From Cerrena zonata (Eukaryota > Basidiomycota > Agaricomycetes > Polyporales > Cerrenaceae): a stretch of DNA of 64,000 nt. Below the pieces are notes generated by a model. The model searched no databases, was not told where the DNA came from, and worked only from the letters and a program-made list of their open reading frames with translations. Of the stretch, positions 19,705-28,398 are shown piece by piece (positions within the stretch are counted from its first letter, which is position 1; every line of letters begins with the position of its first letter). The DNA lies in assembly GCA_038087015.1 (NCBI GenBank), contig JASBNA010000015.1, positions 620,001-684,000 of the forward strand, read 5' to 3'. Position numbers and translations under genes: made by a program.

Positions 19705-21470
19705 TTAATTTCTAGGTTTGAAAGACTTTAATGGATCACTTTTCTTACCGAATCTCTTACCGTGGCCTCCTTTTCTACCCTTTTGGACTCTATGACCGTG
19801 CTTGTGGAATGGTACAAATCCTAAGTTCTTAACTTCTCCTCTGGCACTTTCAGGTAATAGATATTCGGGGATTCTCTTCAATTGTGATTGAACTCTGCTT
19901 GGATGTAATTCTTTATCGTGTCTCAAACTGGCTAAATCTTGGGGATTTTCTTCGAAATATCTCTTCAATTTATCGGAGTTAACTAATTCATTCTTTAATT
20001 CTTTGATTCTAGCTTCTCTAACAGCAGTACCGGTGACTGCTCTAAATGCATCTTCTGCACGGTAACGGAAACCTTCAACTTGTTTCATATCAAACTGATA
20101 TGGTTTGATTTCAAATCCACTACGCTCTTGTTGTTTAACGATACGACGCAATATCTTTTCATCTCTTTTGGCCAGAGGCAATGTAGCAGTTTTATGTTTA
20201 CCGACTTCTTTCACTGGAATAACAAATGAAAGAGCCATTCCTTTCTTACCAGCTCTTGCAGTTCTACCTACCCTATGAATATATGCTCGGGATGTGGTTG
20301 GTAAATCAAAATTAAGTACACATGCAACATTTTGGAAATCAATACCTCTGGATACCCCATATTCTTTATCCTTCTTTTGATTCTTCTTTTTTGATTTGGA
20401 AACTTCCTTCACCTCTTGCCCTTCTTCCTTTTCTTCTTCTTCTTCTCCTTCTTCTTCCTTTGCTTCATCTTGTTCAATGGTAATATTATTGGTTTCATCA
20501 GTAGCTATTAGTAAATGATAAACATTTTTATTAAATTCGTCAACGATATGTAATCTTGAATTAATTGGTAATTCACTATTCAAAATACAACAACGGATAC
20601 CAAACTGTTCCATAAACAATTTTAATCTATATCCTCTTTCAACGTCATTAACGAATATAAGTGTTTTCCCTTTAATTAATTGTAATTTGAATATAACGTA
20701 AGCTAAAAGATATTTATCAAATTCAGTTGTTCTAGCGTAAAATTGAATTAAATTATTTTGACTGATATTATCTTCATTCAATTTTAAAACGGCTGGTTTA
20801 GAACAGAATTTACTTTTGATTTCTTCAATATCTTCGTTTATAGTAGCTGACATCAAAAAAGTTTGTAGGTTCTTTTTAATAGGTAAGTATTCTTCTAATT
20901 TGTTTAAATCATCTTGATAACCATAAGATAATATTAAATCAACTTCATCGATTGTTAAATTTTCAACTTGCGATAAATTCAATAAATTTTGATTATTCTG
21001 TTCTTCCATCATCTTGATTAATTTGGCTGGTGTAGTAATAACTATCTCTGGTTTATTGATTAATAGAGATTGTAATACTTGATCGGAAACATTAGATGAT
21101 AAGTTAATAGAACCTAAATTTGAATTACAATAACTTAATAATTTTTCAATAAATTGGTGTACTTGATTCGATAATTCTCGAGTTGGGACTAAAATAATAC
21201 TTCTTATTTCGTGAGCTTCTTTTTCATTACTTAATAAGTTTTGGATTATTGGTATGACATAGGCTGCTGTTTTTCCTGAACCAGTTGATGCTTTGGCAAT
21301 AATATCTCTTTTATCTTCTAATGCTAAAGGAATTGCACTTGATTGGATCAAGGTTGGATTTTCAAACCCGAGCTGATCGATGGCTTGAGTAATCTGGGGT
21401 CAAGATTAAAGGTCTCCCACTTGGTACTATCGTCGACATAAGCAGCTGATGCTGCTTTAGTATTACTCAT
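19705..21470 (-). CDS. DBP9: DEAD-box RNA helicase Dbp9, frameshifted near N-terminus
   Basis: Nucleolar ATP-dependent helicase of 60S ribosome assembly. Motif I is ASTGSGKT, Ia [14 protein letters not shown] (the Dbp9 variant of DEAD), III SAT in LMSATINED, and [14 protein letters not shown] near the middle. A charged insertion ([13 protein letters not shown] then [11 protein letters not shown]) splits the second RecA domain, also typical of Dbp9. The basic tail [19 protein letters not shown] ends the protein. The true start is the ATG at 21470 ([15 protein letters not shown]); the Q motif ([21 protein letters not shown]) is reached only after a one-base shift near 21383 (one base missing). 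The intact product would be about 588 residues (Dbp9 is 594). A PAC element lies upstream. Confidence 0.94.
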
Positions 21471-22305
21471 GCTTACTTATCTTAATATTGAATGAAAATA
21501 GTATAAATTTTACTTTTAGATGCTCATCTGAAGTTTTCTCATCTACTTTTTTTTTCTCATCGCAAAAATTCGAGTGTACGGGTCTTATTTTGGAAGCTAT
21601 AACCAAAAGCTATCTAATAGTAATATCTAATAGGTATACCTAAGGTAAATCTAATGGGTATAGTCAATAGTTGTAGTTGAGAAGCGTTTATAAAAATTTC
21701 CTAGTACTCAACGTACTTGCAACTTTTTCGAAAGAGTTGAACGAAACCTGGCGTGATCCTTCAGCTTAATATTATTTTGTTTGGTTAAAATTGGTACTTC
21801 TCTTGAAAAAGAAGAGAGATCTCTTATGAGTTTTAACGTATATTATAATGAAGCAAACAAAGTGTGTTGTTAGAAACTATTGGTGGTGTCAATTGAATGT
21901 GAAGAATGAGGTTTACACAATGAAATATGATACAATATTCTTACATTTTTTTCGAATAATTGCAAAAAAGCTAACATTTTTTTTTTTTTGATCAAGACCT
22001 ACTTACACAAGAGGTAAAAGAGTGACTTCGAAGTTTGTAAGTTTAACTTTCCTTAGACTAGCTTTCAACTAGGGGTGAAGATAAGAAAAATCACGGACAA
22101 AATTGTGTGAGCCAAAATTTACACATTTCTTTCCAAAAATAGCATTCAAGGCTGGAGAAAATGTATACCTTCTTAAATACTCAGCAAAACAAGTTAAACA
22201 GCTTATTGAAGAGAGAAAAAAGCCCAAAATTGAAAAATAGAAAAAAATTATAAATTAACCCTATCCGACTTGAAGGCAACAACAATAAAATAATTTTTAT
22301 AAATC
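21471..22305. other. Intergenic region between DBP9 and tRNA-Ala
   Basis: About 835 bp, AT-rich. Apart from the PAC element and T/A tracts (for example 21979-21990) it holds short degenerate repeats of CTAATAGGTAT at about 21623-21663. No gene or transposon end could be supported. Confidence 0.5.
21556..21563. promoter_or_regulatory. PAC element upstream of DBP9
   Basis: CTCATCGC on the plus strand reads GCGATGAG in the direction of DBP9, ending about 86 bp before its ATG at 21470. It is directly joined to AAAAATTCG, which resembles the RRPE motif. The distance is nearly the same as for the PAC before NOP2. Confidence 0.7.
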
Positions 22306-22378
22306 GGGCGTGTGGCGTAGTTGGTAGCGCGTTCGCTTAGCATGCGAAAGGTCTTGGGTTCGACTCCCAACTCGTCCA
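22306..22378 (+). tRNA. tRNA-Ala (AGC)
   Basis: 73-nt cloverleaf with acceptor strand GGGCGTG, A box TGGCGTAGTTGG, anticodon loop CTTAGCATG with AGC, and T arm GGGTTCGACTCCC. It differs from the S. cerevisiae tRNA-Ala(AGC) at only a few stem positions. A is the discriminator base, no intron, and a T-rich run (TTTATTTTTT) follows as Pol III stop. Confidence 0.97.
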
Positions 22379-22511
22379 TTTATTTTTTGAATTCTATATA
22401 AAATATTATGAACAGAGCTATTTTTTTGCATTTCTATTCTTTTTGTTTCTAAAATTACAGAAGGATGATGATTAAGCGATATATTTATATATACAATACC
22501 AGGGGCGGCAA

Positions 22512-23627
22512 TTAGATTCTTGGAATTGGGCCACCAGGGGAGGATTCGATTCTACCGGTTAATCTTTCAACCCCATCTTCAGTGACTAATAACATTTCTT
22601 CAAATTGAGCAGAGTGCTTACCGTCACTAGTGGCAGCAGTCCAATTATCAGGCCACGAGATATCACGATAAGTACCCAAGTTAATCATTGGTTCTATAGT
22701 GAAAACCATACCAGGTTTAGCAACCCCAATAGCTTTATTTTTAGCATAATGAGGAATATTTGGTTGACAATGAAATAATTCATTAATACCATGACCACAA
22801 TAAGTTCTAACTACCGAGCAGTTATTTTTTGAAGCATGAGATTCGATAATATTACCAAGTTCTCTAAAAGGTAAACCTGGTTTAACTGCATCGATTGCTA
22901 AATCTAAACATTCTCTAGTAGTTTCGACTAATCTAACTAAATCAGGATTTGATTTTGCTTTATCACCAACGTAATAAGTTTCATTTAAATCGGCATTAAA
23001 CCCAAGATAATAAATACTTACATCTAAATTGATAATATCACCATCTTTCAATTTAGTTTGATCAGGAATACCATGACAAATAACTTCATTTATAGAAGTA
23101 CAAAAAGATTTTGGATAATTATAATAATTAAGAGGAGAAGGATAACAATTTCTCTTAATACATTCACGATGTAAAATTTCATCTAATTCATCAGTAGTAA
23201 TACCAGGTTTAATATGTTTTGCAGTAGCATCTAAAATTTCACGACTTACTTTACCAACTTTCCTCATTTTTTCAATTTCTTTTGCATTTAAGATCTTGAT
23301 TTTACCTAAACGATCATTTTTAATTTCACTAATAGGTTTACCATTATTAGCATAATCAGGTAATTTAATATGTTTAGGAATGGTTCTTTTAGCAGTTAAT
23401 GGATAGTTCGGTCTTAAGTCACCAGAATATTGAAATTCCGGCCATGGATCATATGGTTCATCATTACCATTTTCATTTTTATGAATTGATTTATGAGTTT
23501 GCCAGCTTGAACGGAAACATGTTTGATCACAGAAAATAGAAGTAACACCGCTTTTAAGACATAACGGACACTTAAGAGAACTTTCGGTCTCTTTCCCACA
23601 CGAAAGTGAAGAACACACAGCAGCCAT
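22512..23627 (-). CDS. MAP1: Methionine aminopeptidase 1
   Basis: Ribosome-associated metalloprotease that removes initiator methionine. The N-terminal zinc region has a CxxC-type finger (CPLCLKSG) and a MYND-like CDQTCFRSSWQTHKSIH that anchors the enzyme on ribosomes. The pita-bread catalytic domain carries ICHGIPD, metal ligands in NLDVSIYYLGFNADLNETYY, the His in CGHGINELFH, the Glu in FTIEPMINLG and the last Glu in QFEEMLLVTEDG. 371 residues, intact; close to S. cerevisiae Map1 (387). Both minus-strand neighbours CDD1 and MAP1 are co-oriented, 192 bp apart. Confidence 0.97.
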   Translation of the reverse strand: MAAVCSSLSCGKETESSLKCPLCLKSGVTSIFCDQTCFRSSWQTHKSIHKNENGNDEPYDPWPEFQYSGDLRPNYPLTAKRTIPKHIKLPDYANNGKPISEIKNDRLGKIKILNAKEIEKMRKVGKVSREILDATAKHIKPGITTDELDEILHRECIKRNCYPSPLNYYNYPKSFCTSINEVICHGIPDQTKLKDGDIINLDVSIYYLGFNADLNETYYVGDKAKSNPDLVRLVETTRECLDLAIDAVKPGLPFRELGNIIESHASKNNCSVVRTYCGHGINELFHCQPNIPHYAKNKAIGVAKPGMVFTIEPMINLGTYRDISWPDNWTAATSDGKHSAQFEEMLLVTEDGVERLTGRIESSPGGPIPRI

Positions 23628-23819
23628 TTCGAATCTACAACAAGTAATAAGTAAGACAGTACTTAAATTAAAATTTTTTTCCTGTTTTTTAATACTTTTT
23701 CAGAAGAAAAAAAAAAAAAAAAATCACGCTTTCTCATCACTCAAAGCTTATTTGCACCCGTCCTACATTGATCAATACCTTACGTACTCTTTAATGTATA
23801 TTATTCATTGTATATACAG

Positions 23820-24428
23820 CTAAACCAGTCTTGGGTCTATGCCCAAGTTTTCTGGACCAAAACTCAAAGGCAACAAATCCTCGAGATAACATTTAATATA
23901 TTGATCGCCATTCGAATCAAACATGAATACCGGGATATTTGGAGCAAATTCTCTAATGAATTGTCTACAAATCCCACAAGGACTTATTGGTTGATTTGAG
24001 TCACTTGAAATGGCAATTGCTTTATAAGTTTTATACCCTTGCAGCTGCTTCCAGTTAGTAAATCAATTAAAATAAATAAAACATGCAATACATACAACTG
24101 CTTTACAAATGGTGGTACGTTCAGCACATACCCCAGCACCATACGAAGCATTTTCGACGTTAGCCCCGGAAATAAACTCATTGGTTGAAGTTAGAATGCA
24201 ACAGCCAACCCTGGTTCTAGTTAGTATTCAGCTTGCCATCGGCAATTGATTAAACATACCTAAATTTGGAATATGGCGAGTACGAAACGTCTCTGGCTGT
24301 AATCGGTTAGTACAAGCAACGGGACGGCAGACTCATCCATACATACCTTTGAGGCACTCGTGCTTCAACCGGACAAACTCAGCATCCGATAACTCGTGGT
24401 GGTCCCTGTGGATATACGATAATGTCAT
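23820..24428 (-). CDS. CDD1: Cytidine deaminase with three introns
   Basis: Zinc enzyme of pyrimidine salvage that converts cytidine and deoxycytidine to uridine forms. Four exons (24428-24347, 24296-24260, 24210-24096, 24044-23820) join to 459 nt, 152 residues. Spliced protein: [36 protein letters not shown] with the first zinc Cys and catalytic Glu, then [14 protein letters not shown] with the other two Cys, and [11 protein letters not shown], all family signatures. Every junction keeps the frame and all introns have GTATGT donors, TACTAAC branch points and CAG acceptors. The first codon of exon 4 is CTG; families have Ser there (AVSEGY), which supports CUG=Ser. No single exon looks like a gene, so it is easily missed. 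Confidence 0.95.
24045..24095 (-). other. CDD1 intron 3
   Basis: 51 nt; donor GTATGT, branch TTTACTAACTG, acceptor GCAG. It falls between codons (after Val of CKAV). Confidence 0.92.
24211..24259 (-). other. CDD1 intron 2
   Basis: 49 nt; donor GTATGT, branch AATACTAACTAG, acceptor CCAG. Splits the Arg codon of KFRVG after two bases. Confidence 0.92.
24297..24346 (-). other. CDD1 intron 1
   Basis: 50 nt; donor GTATGT, branch TGTACTAACCG, acceptor TACAG. Splits the Ala codon of LKARD after one base. Confidence 0.92.
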
Positions 24429-24493
24429 GGTGGTGGACAGAGTATTCAGTGTCCAGCACCCGTAAGTCAATAAATCATCGAGTCACTTTTTTG

Positions 24494-24508
24494 CTGGTGC
24501 ACGGGTGT
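24494..24508 (-). promoter_or_regulatory. Rap1-like site, inverted copy upstream of CDD1
   Basis: CTGGTGCACGGGTGT is the exact reverse complement of ACACCCGTGCACCAG found at 25051-25065. It lies 66 bp before the CDD1 ATG. Confidence 0.45.
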
Positions 24509-24615
24509 TTATCAGTATTGAAGGGTCGGCCGATTCACCGGTTGCAATAAACGGTTAAGTAATAGAAATCAACTGCTAAGTAGCTACAAACAGTAAATGA
24601 CAAGAAGTCAAGAGG

Positions 24616-24771
24616 TAGAAGTAACAAAAGCAACAAAAGCAACAGAATGACAGAAGTAACAGAAGTAACAGAATAACAGAAGTAACAGAAATAACTGTCA
24701 AGTAATAACTGTCAAGAAATAACTGTCAAGAAATAACTGTCAAGCTGTCAAGAAATAACTGCAAATTATGC
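24616..24771. repeat. Short tandem repeats (AGAAGTAAC and AATAACTGTCAAG families)
   Basis: First half: interspersed AGAAGTAAC / AAAAGCAAC nine-base units. Second half: about four copies of a 13- to 14-base unit AAATAACTGTCAAG, one carrying an extra CTGTCAAG. Copies are diverged in the first half and near-identical in the second. Confidence 0.85.
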
Positions 24772-25050
24772 TGAGAAACAGAATACCCGATAAGAAATAT
24801 TTGCAACTAAAATGAAGCCTACAATCAGAGATAACCAATAAGGTAGGACCTTATGTGTGCACTAGAGGCAAAGGCAGACACCAAATTACGAGATAAACAG
24901 GAATGCCCCAAAGGCCTTGAGCGATAGTCGTAGCTCAACTAACGTTATCCTTACTCTTTCACAAGCTAGCCATTACCATATATATACACGAACAGGGTCT
25001 TTGGGCCTGAAATTTACGCTACGTACTCGGGCTTACCCCCGTCACCGACC

Positions 25051-25065
25051 ACACCCGTGCACCAG
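25051..25065 (+). promoter_or_regulatory. Rap1-like site before the doubtful frame at 25117
   Basis: ACACCCGTGCACCAG, identical on the other strand to the site at 24494-24508. It fits the ACACCCRYRCACC form seen in several promoters of this window. Confidence 0.4.
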
Positions 25066-25116
25066 AATTATTGTAATTACATAAGCGGCGGTGGTCGAGT
25101 ATGACATCATAAACAA

Positions 25117-25402
25117 ATGGTCCAATCTCACTGGAAAACACCACCAACGCCACCAACGCCAGGTCTCAAAAGTAGCAGTAGAGCACTGTTTGTTGCACCA
25201 TCACCAGATCCTTCTCTTGAACAAAACACTGTGTCGAATAGGGTGGTCCGAGGATATAGAAGAGAGGTTCAGAAAGGTGACAAATACAATTGATATTGAC
25301 TGCTTTGTTGCTAATGAGGATTCAGGCATACAGGTGTCAACAATACAAAGTACTACATATTTCATTAAACATCCATCAAAGCTGGATTCATCCTCTAGTT
25401 GA
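25117..25402 (+). CDS. Doubtful small gene, possibly frameshifted
   Basis: An ATG at 25117 opens a 59-codon frame (MVQSHWKTPPTPPTPGLKSS... ending GDKYN at 25296). A second frame over the same DNA stays open to 25402 and ends with DIDCFVANEDSGIQV and KLDSSSS. One base change near 25290 would join them into a protein of about 94 residues. In favour: a TATA-like element and a Rap1-like site 60-140 bp upstream, and plausible composition. Against: no family recognised and short length. Confidence 0.25.
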
Positions 25403-25548
25403 TCTTTCCAAATAGTGTTTTGCCAAAGCGGTGTCTTTTTTTTTTTTTGTTGGCGTAATACCCTTTTTTTCATTGCTCGTTCTTTTGATAACTCGATAAT
25501 TTATTTGCTTTCTTTATAGGAATAGGCTGGAAAAGTTAATGATTAAGC

Positions 25549-28082
25549 ATGTCTGAGTTGTTTTTCTTGCGGCACGGTCTAAGAATCGATCATGCATTGC
25601 AAGAAGATCCGGAAGCTCAACCATTACTAGCAGATTCCCAACCGTATGATCCTTCATTATCGACAGTGGCCGTTGGTCAAATGGAAAAAGCTTGTGATGA
25701 TTTATTGGAAACAACCGAAGCATTTCAAGATAAATCAGATACCAGTATTAGGAAAAACATCTTCATTCATGTGAGTCCCTATTTACGCTGTTTACAATCA
25801 GCAGATCTAATGATAACGTTTTTGAAGAATAAAATCAGCTCCAAATATCCAAATTATAAAGTAAGAATACAAATTTTGGGAGATTTTGCATTATCCGAAT
25901 GGATTCACGATAAAATGAAGAATAAACCTCCTTTTATTGATTCAAATGATGCTTATCAAATGTATACTCCGAATATTAAAACATTGAAGAATAAAAATTG
26001 TGTCTCGAACTTTAGACCAACCAATTCATTAGGGCCCATTTAATGGTCCCGATTTAAATTATAAAGATTATCAAAATCACTGTAAAAGTTATTTCAAAAA
26101 ACTATTGGCTACCTATGATAAACCTTCGTATATTAAAAATAAAGATATTATCTTAATTATATCTCATGGTTACGTCATTAATAACTTTGTTTCTTATTTC
26201 ATAAATCATCCAATATTTGATGAGATCCCCGGAGCTAAAATAAACTATGCTAAACGAGTTAAAAATGATGAGATAAATGAAGATTCGATGAGTTTGATCC
26301 TTCTAATTATAAATGGGTCTTGTTTAAAGACTCGCTTGACTTATTTACTCCAGATATTGATACTAGTTTGAACTTAGAAACGGATATAGTCTATTATAAA
26401 ACTAACTTCATTAAAAGAGATGAATTAAATGATCAAGGTCCTCAAACTTCTAAATCTCCCGGAGGATTTTTAGGTAAACCCCAATTAGAAAAACCTAGAC
26501 CCTCTTTTAAAATTCCTCAAACAAGTAATCAACATAATGCAGTTTCAAGTACTAAAGAAAATCATAATAACCCGGCAATTATTAAAAATTATAATCCTAT
26601 TTGTCCAGCGGCAAAAGATTGGGAACCGGATTTATCTCTCCAATTTAAAATTAAATCAGAATTCCAATTAAAAGTTATTAATGATGAAGCCTTCAAAAAA
26701 TCTTTTAATATAACTAATCGCCCAGTTAAACCAATAAGTCCAGAAGTAAGTCCAAATTCAAAACCAACTAGAAATAACTCAGTAATTGACTTAAGTAAAT
26801 TAGTCGATAATGATGATATTTATAAGCCAATGAAATTGAAATATTCAACCACTTCCCAAATTCCAATTCATAAATTAAATTCAAAAGTTAATTCTCAAGT
26901 TAATTTGGCTCAATATCAAAGATCAAATAATTCTTCAAATGATAATTCTTTAACTGATTTACCAAAATATTTAAACTCAATTCAAAAAAGAAGACGCTCT
27001 TCTTCAAATCCAATTAATGTCACGGTGGCTCATAATGCTAAAGATTCTTACTTCCCCCTGAATATAATTTCAAAAGTTAGATCAACCCCTGATAAAAGCT
27101 CGGATTTTCATACTTCTACTTCCCAAGAATCTTTATCTCCAAATGATGATGGTGGAGTAAGTGACTTGAATAGTGATTTGGATATCATTCAAGAAACTCA
27201 TGGTGGTCCTACAACTCCAGGTGCTTTCGATGTAAATCTGTTCAATTTTGAAACTCCTTCTTCCACTCAATCCCCGGAACCATCAGAACTAAATTCAGGT
27301 GAAGTATCAGGTAACCTTGGTGCCGCAGTGGCTGCTGGTAAGAGACCAGTACCAACCCCTCAACAACCTCCAAATCCTTTATTAAACCGCTCAAAATCTT
27401 TGAATTATAAAAGAGGTACTGCCCCGCTAGTAGTAAATCTTTATCGTTATTAGCTAAATATCAACAACATCAACAATCTCAACAATCTAAAAACAAAAAT
27501 TCAAAAAATTCTGAAGACGATGATAATGACGAAGATGATGACGAAGATGATGATGACGATAATATAAATAATAGAATGTTTTCATTATCTTTCGCAAATA
27601 ATAGAAAAGTCATGTCAAAAAATAAATCACCTAAATCTTTCGATCAATCAAGCTTCAATGGTGAACATAAAAATCCAGTGAAATTTTATCCTTCGGGTAT
27701 TTCAAATAATAGACCCGGTACTCCTCCTTCAACTTATTCTGCTTTAATTTCAACTACCCCAGTAGCTTTTGATAAACAAAACAGATTTTCAAGTGAACGA
27801 AAAGTAAAACCTATGTTTTATCAATTTGGTTCAAATTCAAATTCGAATGAAGACTTGAGTACTAGTGAAAGTCCTGCTAATGCCCATAATCCTAATGAAG
27901 CTGACGACGAAAGTGATGATAGCTTATCTTCGGATGATTCTATAAGTTCTGATGATGATGATGTCATGTTTAATAATCGTGACAAAAATAAAGTTAACCA
28001 GGTTCCTTCTCCAAAAACGACGAAATCTAAAGCCGATAAAAAGAACTCCCAGTATATTTGGTTTGGTCAAAATAGAAGCTAG
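25549..28082 (+). CDS. Histidine-phosphatase (phosphoglycerate mutase-like) protein with long disordered tail, frameshifted
   Basis: The N-terminus MSELFFLRHGLRIDH carries the RHG motif with the catalytic His; VSPYLRCLQSADLM supplies the second Arg block; IILIISHGYVINNF supplies the second catalytic His. So the phosphatase fold of about 270 residues appears complete, with both key histidines. It is followed by about 570 residues rich in Asn, Ser, Pro and Lys, with Asp/Glu runs (about 27510-27560 and 27900-27965). The frame breaks three times: at the CCC near 26035, near 26291 and at the CCCC at 27422-27425. Intact length would be about 844 residues. I cannot name the S. cerevisiae counterpart; Tfc7 and other small histidine phosphatases lack this tail. 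Confidence 0.75.
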
Positions 28083-28398
28083 CGTTTTCTTTTCTTATGA
28101 ATTAATATAGCCCATATATAGTTACGAATTCTTCCTTTTCTTTTGTATTTTTTCTTCACCCTTTCAGTATTTCTCTACGCTTAATTTTTGCATTTGTCAT
28201 TCTACATTTCAAACTTCCCTTTTCCCATTAGATTATTTATTATATTTAATAAACGTATAAACTAAATAGTTTTAATTGCAAAAATTTGATGAGAAAAATT
28301 AAGTAGAAAACAGAAAGTTTTGATAATCACGCATTACAAGAATTTTTGAATACAAAAATAATAGTCGTTATCTAGATGTTCAATTGAGTTCCTCAACT
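28083..28398. other. Intergenic, promoter of VPS34
   Basis: 316 bp, AT-rich, with pyrimidine-rich runs in the first half (28131-28165). No gene or clear motif. Confidence 0.5.

Larger units (their letters stand above)
24429..25548. other. Repeat-bearing intergenic region between CDD1 and the histidine-phosphatase gene
   Basis: About 1.1 kb. It contains low-complexity repeats at 24616-24771, a pair of inverted 15-bp Rap1-like sites at 24494-24508 and 25051-25065, a TATA-like ATATATATAC near 24979, a doubtful reading frame at 25117-25402, and an 11-T tract near 25438-25449. Promoter of the downstream gene lies in its last 150 bp. Confidence 0.5.

Noticed and set aside
21841..22305. LTR-like remnant next to tRNA-Ala
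   Set aside because: No paired TG...CA ends, no target-site duplication and no second copy in the window.
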